Positions 17,748 through 25,449 of a stretch of DNA of 63,178 nt are shown here, piece after piece. Numbering within the stretch: the first letter of the stretch is position 1; each line of letters begins with the position of its first letter. Made by a program: the position numbers and the translations under genes. This stretch comes from Pseudomonadota bacterium. GTDB taxonomy: Bacteria > Myxococcota_A > UBA796 > GCA-2862545. The notes beneath the pieces are model-generated. The model ran no database searches. It was given only the letters and a program-made list of their open reading frames with translations, and was not told the origin of the DNA. Location of the stretch: assembly GCA_023954855.1 (NCBI GenBank), contig JAGSGY010000026.1:1-63178 (forward strand), written 5' to 3'.

Positions 17748-19223
17748 CTACGCCCTCTCGACGGCGCGCGTCCATGCGGCCTTGGAGGCAGCCAGCTCTT
17801 CGGCATCTCCCGCGGGTGCGAAGGTGCGCTCTTCGGCCCAGGCCGTGGAGACTTCGTCGGTGGACGACCACACGCCGGTGGCGACGCCCGCGAGTAGAGC
17901 ACTGCCGAGGCCGGTGGTCTCGAGGACCTGGGGCCGAACGCAGCGGGTGCCGAGAAGGTCGGCCTGCCGCTGCATCAGCAGGTTGTTCTTGGCCGCTCCG
18001 CCGTCCACGCGGAGCTCGGCGAGAGGAGCTCCGAGGTCAGCGGCCATTGCGCCGAGGATGTCGACGAGCTGCATCGCTACGCCGTCGAGGGTCGCGCGGG
18101 CGATGTGAGCCTTTGTCGTACCGCCGGTGATGCCGGTGATGATGCCGCGCGCATGGGGGCGCCAGTGGGGTGCGCCAAGACCCGCGAGGGCAGGGACGAA
18201 GACCACGCCGCCAGAGTCGGGAACCGACATGGCGAGTGCCTCGACCTCAGGGGCGGAGCCGATGATCTGCAGGCCGTCCCGGAGCCACTGCACCGCGGCT
18301 CCAGCGATGAAGGCGGAGCCCTCGAGCGCGTAGGTGGTCTTGCCCCCGACCCGCCAGCCGACGGTGGTCAGCATGCCGTGGTCCGAGACGCGGGGGGCTT
18401 CGCCGGTGTTGAGCAGAATGAACGCCCCGGTGCCGTAGGTGCACTTGGCCATGCCCTCCTTGAAGCAGGCCTGGCCGAACAGCGCGCCCTGCTGGTCGCC
18501 AATCACGCCGGCGACGGGGATGCCGTCGGGAAGGAAGGACAGGCCCTTGGTGTGGCCGTAGATCTCGGACGAGTCGCCGACCCTTGGCAGCGAGGCGGTG
18601 GGCACATCGAGGATGTCGCAGAGCTCCTCGTCCCACTCGAGCTTGTTCAGGTCGAAGAGCAGCGTGCGCGAGGCGTTCGAGGGGTCGGTGATGTGCGCAC
18701 CGCACAGGCGCCAGGTCACCCAGGAGTCGATGGTGCCGAAGGCGAGGTCGCCGTTCTTGGCCTTGGTGCGGGCGCCGTCGACATTGTCGAGCATCCACTT
18801 GGCCTTGGTGCCGCTGAAGTAGGGGTCGAGCACCAGGCCTGTCTTCTTCTTGAAGAGTGCCTCGTGGCCGGCGTCCTTGAGGGACTGGCAGTAGTCAGCG
18901 GTGCGGCGGTCCTGCCAGACGAGGGCCCGATGGATGGGCTGGCCGGTTTTGCGGTCCCAGAACAGGGAGGTCTCGCGCTGGTTGGTGACGCCGATGGCGG
19001 CGATGCGGTTCGCCGAGACGTCGGCCTTGGCGAGGGCACCGGAGACCGCCTGGGCGATGGAGGTCCAGATCTCGGCGACGTCGTGCTCGACGTGGCCAGG
19101 CTGCGGATAGTGGTTCGGGAACTCGACGTTGTGGGACGCGACAACGCGGATCTGGCTGTCAATCAGCAGCGCGGTGCTTCCCGTGGTGCCCTGGTCGATT
19201 GCGAGTACGAGGTCCTTGGCCAT
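17748..19223 (-). CDS. glpK: Glycerol kinase
   Basis: The enzyme makes glycerol 3-phosphate from glycerol and ATP in the cytosol. Family motifs are clear: LAIDQGTTGSTALL at the N-terminus, GVTNQRETSLFWDR, ALVWQDRRTADYC, GVIGDQQGALFGQ and LRVDGGAAKNNLLMQ near the C-terminus. The 491 residues match the usual length. GGAGGG lies 6 bases before the ATG. There is no glycerol facilitator or GlpD next to it; instead it sits between a giant OmpA-type protein (52 bases upstream) and the sulfatase (2 bases downstream). Confidence 0.97.
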   Translation of the reverse strand: MAKDLVLAIDQGTTGSTALLIDSQIRVVASHNVEFPNHYPQPGHVEHDVAEIWTSIAQAVSGALAKADVSANRIAAIGVTNQRETSLFWDRKTGQPIHRALVWQDRRTADYCQSLKDAGHEALFKKKTGLVLDPYFSGTKAKWMLDNVDGARTKAKNGDLAFGTIDSWVTWRLCGAHITDPSNASRTLLFDLNKLEWDEELCDILDVPTASLPRVGDSSEIYGHTKGLSFLPDGIPVAGVIGDQQGALFGQACFKEGMAKCTYGTGAFILLNTGEAPRVSDHGMLTTVGWRVGGKTTYALEGSAFIAGAAVQWLRDGLQIIGSAPEVEALAMSVPDSGGVVFVPALAGLGAPHWRPHARGIITGITGGTTKAHIARATLDGVAMQLVDILGAMAADLGAPLAELRVDGGAAKNNLLMQRQADLLGTRCVRPQVLETTGLGSALLAGVATGVWSSTDEVSTAWAEERTFAPAGDAEELAASKAAWTRAVERA

Positions 19224-19274
19224 GCAGCCCTCCGAAGTGACGGGGAGGGTAGCAGAGGAGCGAGGTCGGACCGG

Positions 19275-22200
19275 CTATTCGCCGTCGGCCATCTCGAGGA
19301 TCTCGAACTGCACGCGTCGGTTGAGGGCTCGGCCGTCTTCACTGTCGTTATCGGCGATCGCGAGGGTGGAGCCGAAGCCTCGGGCGACCAGACGTTCCGG
19401 CGCGACGCCGCGAGCGACGAGTGCGGCGACGACGGCCTCAGCACGCTGCTGGGACAGCTTGAGGTTCACGACATTGCCGCCGGTGGGGTCGGTGTGTCCC
19501 TGAACCTCGACGCGGGCGACTCTGTTGTTCGCGAGAAGCGTCGCAGCGACTTCTTCGAGGATCTCGGACGACTCGGCGCGGAGCGTGGCCTTGCCGAGGT
19601 CGAACTGGACCTTGCCGAGGATCTTGACCTCGCTCGCGGTCGTCTCGACCTGGGCCTTTCCGAGCGTGAAGGCGACGTCTTGCTTCTTCGTTCCGGGAGC
19701 GAGTTCCACCGCTTCGCTCTTCACGCCGAGGCCGTCGGCGGAGGCCAGGATCTGCCAGTCGCCCGGGGGCAACACGAAGCTTGCCTTGCCGTTGGTGACG
19801 GGCACGGGATCGAGGGCCGCGGGTCCGTCGAAGGCGAGGGTGGCGGCCAGCGGGTTCCCGTCGCCGTCCTGGACGGTCGCGCTGACCTGGACGGGCACGT
19901 AGGCGAGCTGGAGGATGCGTTCCTGGGGTCCAACCTGTAGGATCGTGCCGCTCATGGTGGCGGTCTTGAAGTGTTCGGCCGTGACCTCGATGTCGACGGA
20001 ACCGGGCTTCAGGCCGGTCAGTAGGACCACGCCGCCATCGGGGGTCGTGGAGGTCTCGCCGGCGACCTGAACCGAGGCTCCAGAGACGGGCGAGCCGTCG
20101 GGGCCGACGACGCGAACGACGAGCTCTGCGGCGTCTCCAGCGGGCTGAAGGTCGAAGCTGAGCTTGTGGGGGCCGCTCTTGCTGCCGTCGAGGGTGATCG
20201 ACTTGGCTTGCAAGCCGAAAGTGGGCGAGGTCACGAGCGCCTGCCACGTTCCGGCCTGGAGGTCGGACCAGGCCTCGCCCTCGTCGTCGACCGAGAGGGG
20301 GTTCTTCATCTCGGGACCGGCGAAGCGAACGGTCGCGTCGGTGACCGGCGAGCCAGCGCTGCTCACCTGAATTTGCACGGCACCTGGGCTCCACTTCAGC
20401 GTGGCCTTGTGGTCGTTCGACCCATCGCGCAGAGACAGCGAAGAGGCCTTGTACGGCTTGAAGAGTGGGGCGTCGATGGTCAGCGCCCGGCGTCCGCCGG
20501 CAAGGCCCTGGAGGGTGGCGGTGCCGCCGGAGCTCGTGCTGCCGAGTGCGATGCCGTCGAGGGCAATCGCGGCCCCGACCACCGGCGTTCCGTCGGGCGC
20601 AACGGCCGTGACCGAGAGCTCGGAGTTGCCGTTTTCGGGAGGTCCGAAGACAATGTCGGCGCGGGTCAGGCGGCGCGAGTCGCCCGGAATGGCGAGCATG
20701 CGCTGCTGAATGCCGTGGGTCTCGGAGGTGACGAGCATCGCCCAATCACCGCTGCCCACCTCGAACCATCCGAGTCCGTCCGCGTCGAGCACGCCAGGAT
20801 CGACGGGGCTCGCGCCTGCGAAGCGCACCTTGCCATCTTCGACGGGGGCTTCGGGTCCGACGGCCGAGACGCGGACGGTGCCGGGTCGCCAGTCAAGGGT
20901 GAGGGCCTTTTCTTGTACGCCTTCGATGAGGAAGACGCTCTCTGGGTCGCGCGCGACGAAGTGCTCGCCGCCGGCGCTGACCGAGCGGGGGCCGGGAGCG
21001 AGGCCCGCGATCTCGACGGCTCCACCAGAGGAGGTCGAGCCGTAGGACTGGCCATCGATCTGGACGTCCACTCCCTCGAGAGGCTGTCCATCCGGGTCGA
21101 CGACGGCGATGCGCAGGTCGGCGGAGCCGCCCTCGGGCTTTTGCATCTGGAAGTCGACCGTGAGCAGTCGCGTGTCATGCTCGTCGACGACGAGCTCACG
21201 GCGCTGCAAGCCGTAGTCGGGCGACACGGCCCAGACTTCCCAGGTGCCCGGCCGCATGGCGGGGAAGATGCGCTCGCCGTCGGTGCCGAGTGGCGCTGCG
21301 GGCAAGCGCGAGGGTCCCTCGAAGCGCACCGAGACGTCGGGGACGGGTCCCGACTCGCTGTGGGCCATGACCAAGACCGAGCCTGGGAGGCGGCGAAGGG
21401 GGAAGCCGACGCTGTTCTCGCCCGCGGACAGCATCAGGTCGCTCTGCTCCAGCGACTGGTAGGCATCCGAGAGCACTTCGATGTCGTGCTCGCCCGCAGC
21501 CAGGCTTCGTACGGCGATGCGGCCGCCATCTCCGGTCTCGCCGACGGGAGCGCCGTCGATGCGGACGGCGACACCCGTGAGGGGGCGGCCATCGCGGTCG
21601 GTGACGTCGAGGACCAGCTCTGCGTCGCCACTCTCGGCGAGAAGTAGGACTTGTACCGGTTCGCTACGCTCGAGAGCCTCGACGACCACGCTGCGGGACT
21701 GGCCGCCGTAGCCTTCGGCGTCGATCTGCAGGTCCCAGTCTCCGGGCGGGAGCTCGACGAGCGCAACACCGTTGGCGTCGATGGCGACGGGGTCGAGGGT
21801 GGTGGCCCCAACGGGCGTGACTGTGCCGCTGACGGCACTTCCGTCCTGGTTTCGGACCGCGACGGGAACGCCAACGGGAAGCGGCGTGAGGGCCACGGTG
21901 GCGGCGGGGCCGTCCGGCTGCGCAACGCTCTGGGCTTCGAAGCCCTCGGAGCGAACCTCGACGCCCTGGCGCCACTTGGTGTTCGCGGGCAGCACGATGC
22001 GGCCGTCGGCGTCGGTCATACCGACTTCTTCGCTGCCGACGAACACGGCTGCATTTGCGACGGGCTGGCCGTTCGCATCGAGGATGACCAGCTCGGTCGG
22101 CATCGCCTCGGCGGGAAGCGAGCTCGGGTCGTCTTCGGGGAGCTTGCTGTACCCGATGCCGGCGAAGGCCCGGACCTTGGAGGCGCCGGCGCCGCCGGTC

Positions 22201-23036
22201 AGTCCGGTTCCGAGGCCAGCACCCCACCACAGGCCAGAATCTGCCCGTCCGCGAATGCCGAGAAGGCCTTCCACGGGGGAGGTTCCGGGGAGGGCCGCGC
22301 CGCGGATTTCGGCATGCAACGCGAGGGCCTCGGAGAGTCCGTACGAGCCGCCGACACCACCGAGAAGCTCGACGCCGGAGCTGATGTTCTCAGACGTCTC
22401 GGTGCCGCGGTACCCGCCACCGAGGTTCGCCGTGAGGCCGATCGGGCCGAGGTCGACGCCGAAGAGGCCGACCACACCGGCGGTGACGCCCGCGTCCGCG
22501 ACGAAGCGCCCATTGCTACCGGTCGGCAGCTCCGTGTAGGGCGCCACAGCTAGGGACGCGCCGCTGCCGTCGGACTTGGGGAGCACCAGGCCAATCGGCA
22601 CGCGCAGCTGCAGATCGCCGAGAGCGGGGCCGTTGACGCTGAAGGTCGGGTCGGCGCCGATCGGGGTCGTGTCCTGCGACGTTGTGGCGGGGAAGAACGG
22701 CAGGCTTAGGCCGACAGCGACGCGCTTCGACAGGCCGACCTGGCCCGAGAGATTGATCGCCGGGACGTGCTGGAGCAGCAGGATCTTCTGTTCCTGATCG
22801 CCGTCGATCAGGTAGCGCGCAAGGGGCTCATTGCCGTACTCGAAGATTGCGCCGAATGAGTAACTTCCAAGCGATTGAAGCCCGGGGCGGCTGAGGGTCA
22901 GCGGATCCGTGGCGCGGCCATCCGTGGCGGGAGGCGTGAGGCCGTGCCCGTCGAAGTCGCCGGTCAGCACATTCTGGGCGGCTGCAGGGAGGCTGAGCGC
23001 CAAGCCGATCAGCACGGACAGCGGTCGAGAAATCAG
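19275..23036 (-). CDS. Large OmpA-family outer-membrane protein with alternating Ig-like repeats
   Basis: Signal peptide (ISRPLSVLIGLALSLPAAAQ), then about 290 residues of beta-strand-rich sequence (SKRVAVGLSLPFF, VAPYTELPTG, GGGYRG) that looks like an outer-membrane barrel. Residues about 330-1120 are tandem carboxypeptidase-regulatory/Ig-like units of two alternating kinds: type A (V-x-DG-PV-GA-V-x-[VI]-DG...TSSGG...GL-x-G) and type B (V-x-F-AGP...G-W-x-x-LVTS-x-x-x-GLQ). The last about 110 residues are an OmpA peptidoglycan-binding domain (QFDLGKATL, VQGHTDPTG, LSQQRAEAV, GFGST). The start is uncertain: ATG 23075 lies inside the preceding gene, while CTG 23036 (or ATT 23033), 5-8 bases after GGAGG, gives the clean signal peptide and is preferred. 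Confidence 0.88.
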   Translation of the reverse strand: MISRPLSVLIGLALSLPAAAQNVLTGDFDGHGLTPPATDGRATDPLTLSRPGLQSLGSYSFGAIFEYGNEPLARYLIDGDQEQKILLLQHVPAINLSGQVGLSKRVAVGLSLPFFPATTSQDTTPIGADPTFSVNGPALGDLQLRVPIGLVLPKSDGSGASLAVAPYTELPTGSNGRFVADAGVTAGVVGLFGVDLGPIGLTANLGGGYRGTETSENISSGVELLGGVGGSYGLSEALALHAEIRGAALPGTSPVEGLLGIRGRADSGLWWGAGLGTGLTGGAGASKVRAFAGIGYSKLPEDDPSSLPAEAMPTELVILDANGQPVANAAVFVGSEEVGMTDADGRIVLPANTKWRQGVEVRSEGFEAQSVAQPDGPAATVALTPLPVGVPVAVRNQDGSAVSGTVTPVGATTLDPVAIDANGVALVELPPGDWDLQIDAEGYGGQSRSVVVEALERSEPVQVLLLAESGDAELVLDVTDRDGRPLTGVAVRIDGAPVGETGDGGRIAVRSLAAGEHDIEVLSDAYQSLEQSDLMLSAGENSVGFPLRRLPGSVLVMAHSESGPVPDVSVRFEGPSRLPAAPLGTDGERIFPAMRPGTWEVWAVSPDYGLQRRELVVDEHDTRLLTVDFQMQKPEGGSADLRIAVVDPDGQPLEGVDVQIDGQSYGSTSSGGAVEIAGLAPGPRSVSAGGEHFVARDPESVFLIEGVQEKALTLDWRPGTVRVSAVGPEAPVEDGKVRFAGASPVDPGVLDADGLGWFEVGSGDWAMLVTSETHGIQQRMLAIPGDSRRLTRADIVFGPPENGNSELSVTAVAPDGTPVVGAAIALDGIALGSTSSGGTATLQGLAGGRRALTIDAPLFKPYKASSLSLRDGSNDHKATLKWSPGAVQIQVSSAGSPVTDATVRFAGPEMKNPLSVDDEGEAWSDLQAGTWQALVTSPTFGLQAKSITLDGSKSGPHKLSFDLQPAGDAAELVVRVVGPDGSPVSGASVQVAGETSTTPDGGVVLLTGLKPGSVDIEVTAEHFKTATMSGTILQVGPQERILQLAYVPVQVSATVQDGDGNPLAATLAFDGPAALDPVPVTNGKASFVLPPGDWQILASADGLGVKSEAVELAPGTKKQDVAFTLGKAQVETTASEVKILGKVQFDLGKATLRAESSEILEEVAATLLANNRVARVEVQGHTDPTGGNVVNLKLSQQRAEAVVAALVARGVAPERLVARGFGSTLAIADNDSEDGRALNRRVQFEILEMADGE

Positions 23037-25291
23037 CTTCTCCTCCGGACGAACAGGGTCATGACGAGCAGCCATGTCCAGGTGGACGGCGAGCGTACCG
23101 CATGCGTGCAGCCTCGTCCGCCGATGGTCGATGTGGTGGCGTGACCGGAGCAGTCTTGGTCTCGCCCGTCGTTGGGCGTGTCGCTGGCGAGAGGGTGGAT
23201 TTCGGGGTCGCTGTCATCGCAGTCAAAGGGGGGCGAGAAGCCGTCCCCGTCCTCATCTCCGTCGAGTCCGTCGCAGTCGGTGTCGCGCCCGTCGCCGACG
23301 ATCTCGAACGCGCCAGGAAAGACGGTGGGGTCGTAGTCGTCGCAGTCCTGGCCTTCGGGCCATCCGTCCTGGTCGCGGTCGATGGCAGAGGCGTTTGGCC
23401 CGCCGGTGGCCCCGAGGGAGGGGATGCCGATGGCCGGGGAGCCAGGCTGGAGCGTGAGGTCTGCGCCACACGCACCGCTACGGTCCGTGAACAGCGGGTC
23501 CTCTTCGATGGCGTTCGAGCCCACGTCGGCGGCGTCCGTCGTCAGCAGGTCGTTGTCGAAGAAGAGGTTTCGGTCGGCGGCAAATCCGGGTCCGGCCATC
23601 GCCACATCGTGGCCCACAACGAGACTGTTCGTGAGCTTGAGCGGCCCCGAGGCTCGCAAGCCCAGCCCGGTGTTGTCGACCAGCGTGACGTGGTCGATGT
23701 TCAGCACGCCGGTGTCTGTCATCGTCCCGTTGTGGCCAATGACGCCGCCATCTCCGGCCTGGTTTGCCGTCAGTGTCGAGGCTGCGATGAGGGTCGGTCC
23801 TAAGCTTCCGCGGAAGCCGATGATGCTGTCGACTCCGGCGGTGAAGCCGCACACGCGTGCACGGAGCATCTCGAAGGCGACCGGATCGGCGACAGAGATG
23901 GCACCGGTGCGCCCCGACACACCACTGCCGCTCATGACCACGTCGTGCAGTCGGGTCTGGGCATTGGTGCTGTAGAGAACCCCCGCAGAGCCCGCGCTCA
24001 CGTCTTCGAAGTGTGTGCGGTAGATCTCGGTGGTGCCGCCGCTCTGCGTGATGGCCCCGGCGGATGAGGTGGCGAAAAGGTGCGCGAAGCGGCTGTCGGC
24101 GATCGTAAGATCAGCGCCTTGTGCGGAGATCGCCGCCCCGCCCGAGAAGACCTGCAGGTTGATGAATTCGGTGTTGACCACGTCGAGATCGCCGCCATTG
24201 AGGGCGATTGCGCCGCCAAGAGAGCCGCTCTCACTGCTGACCTCGAAGCGACCATCGAGGGTGCTGTCGAACATGGACACCGAGGTTCCCACCGTGAAGA
24301 TGGCGCCACCGCTGTTGGCCCAGAACGACTCCATGGTCGTGTTCTCGAGGGTGAGCCAGCCGTTGGATTGGTAGATGACGCCGCCGGTCGTCGCGGCTCC
24401 GCCGTTGTCGGCCCAGTTGTTCTGAAACAGGCTGTCGCGGAAGAGCAGCGCCACCTGGCCCGCGGAAGAGATGGCGCCTCCGGAAGAGGCCGTCGCGCCC
24501 TGAATATAGGTCTGGTCCAGGCTGACGTTCAGCGCAATCGGCGTCTGGAGGAGCCCGTCGTCGCGGATGTGGATGGCGCCTCCGCTCTGGCCCGCCGTCG
24601 GTGTCCGCAGCGTGGTGCGGATGAGCTGGGCGTTGACGTTGAGTAGGGCGATGCTTCCGCCATTCGCCGAGGCCGTCGCATCATCGCTCGTGACGTCCTG
24701 CGCAGTGAAGGTTCCTCCGGCGTGGGCGAGCACGTCACCACCGTTCTCACCGCTGTTTCCGCTGAAGCTGACGTTGGCCAGGTCCAAGACCGAGCCCTCA
24801 CTCAAGATCGCGCCGTTGCTGTGGTCGCTGAAGCTGCTGTTGCGGATGATCGCCTGGCTTCGCACCAGTTGGATGCTGCGGCCCAGGCCGTGGGTGGGCA
24901 CGTGTAGCTCGCTGATGTCGACCAGACTCTCGGTGGCGCTTAGGCCGATCGAGTGGATGGAAGGCATGCTCACCGTGTCCAGCTGGACGGCGGCGTTGGA
25001 TGCCACGAGACTTCGCGACAGGCCCTCGACCACGCTGCTCCCCGCGAGCGATAGTTGCTCCAGCCGCACCTCGGCGTCCGTGATCACCAAGGTTGGGAGC
25101 TCGGGCGTGCCGTTGAAGCCGACCAGAGTCAGATCCTTGGCGAAGGCGATGGGCGAGGTGGTGTGGTCGACCGACCCGTCTATCCGGATGACCGACCCAG
25201 GAGGCGCCGCGCCGATCACCACGTCGAGGGCTCCGTCGTCGGGAACGGTCAGGGTGCCCGCGAGGGCAGTGGCGAGAGAGAGGATGATCAT
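23033..25291 (-). CDS. Beta-helix surface protein with MopE-like Asp motifs and MYXO-CTERM-like tail
   Basis: From ATG 25291 the protein is 752 residues with a signal peptide (MIILSLATALAG). Most of it is a right-handed beta-helix with repeated GG[AS]I motifs (QSGGAIHI, SSGGAISS, NSGGAIFT, LGGAIAL, SAGAITQ), like chlamydial Pmp-type adhesins. Next come two Asp-rich DxDGD/DCDDxDP motifs with an EIVGDGRDTDCDG linker, like the metal-binding region of MopE. The C-terminus has a Cys (GRGC), a hydrophobic stretch and FVRRRS, a variant of the MYXO-CTERM sorting tail. It is probably a surface-anchored adhesin or structural protein. The stop overlaps the start region of the OmpA-type gene. Confidence 0.85.
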   Translation of the reverse strand: MIILSLATALAGTLTVPDDGALDVVIGAAPPGSVIRIDGSVDHTTSPIAFAKDLTLVGFNGTPELPTLVITDAEVRLEQLSLAGSSVVEGLSRSLVASNAAVQLDTVSMPSIHSIGLSATESLVDISELHVPTHGLGRSIQLVRSQAIIRNSSFSDHSNGAILSEGSVLDLANVSFSGNSGENGGDVLAHAGGTFTAQDVTSDDATASANGGSIALLNVNAQLIRTTLRTPTAGQSGGAIHIRDDGLLQTPIALNVSLDQTYIQGATASSGGAISSAGQVALLFRDSLFQNNWADNGGAATTGGVIYQSNGWLTLENTTMESFWANSGGAIFTVGTSVSMFDSTLDGRFEVSSESGSLGGAIALNGGDLDVVNTEFINLQVFSGGAAISAQGADLTIADSRFAHLFATSSAGAITQSGGTTEIYRTHFEDVSAGSAGVLYSTNAQTRLHDVVMSGSGVSGRTGAISVADPVAFEMLRARVCGFTAGVDSIIGFRGSLGPTLIAASTLTANQAGDGGVIGHNGTMTDTGVLNIDHVTLVDNTGLGLRASGPLKLTNSLVVGHDVAMAGPGFAADRNLFFDNDLLTTDAADVGSNAIEEDPLFTDRSGACGADLTLQPGSPAIGIPSLGATGGPNASAIDRDQDGWPEGQDCDDYDPTVFPGAFEIVGDGRDTDCDGLDGDEDGDGFSPPFDCDDSDPEIHPLASDTPNDGRDQDCSGHATTSTIGGRGCTHAVRSPSTWTWLLVMTLFVRRRS

Positions 25292-25449
25292 CGCTTCATT
25301 GACACACGAGGGCGTTCCTACGGAAAGCGCTTCAGGGTTGTTGCCTACAGTGAACGCTCGGATGGCCGTTGTCATCGAGGGAGTGAACTGCTCGGGTTCG
25401 GGCGAGCAAAGATGGCTGTCTTTGGCTATGGTGGCGCGCGGAGCGTGGC

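Noticed and set aside
18105-19940. 611-codon plus-strand frame across glpK and the OmpA-type gene
   Set aside because: It runs opposite two well-supported genes and has no recognisable protein features.
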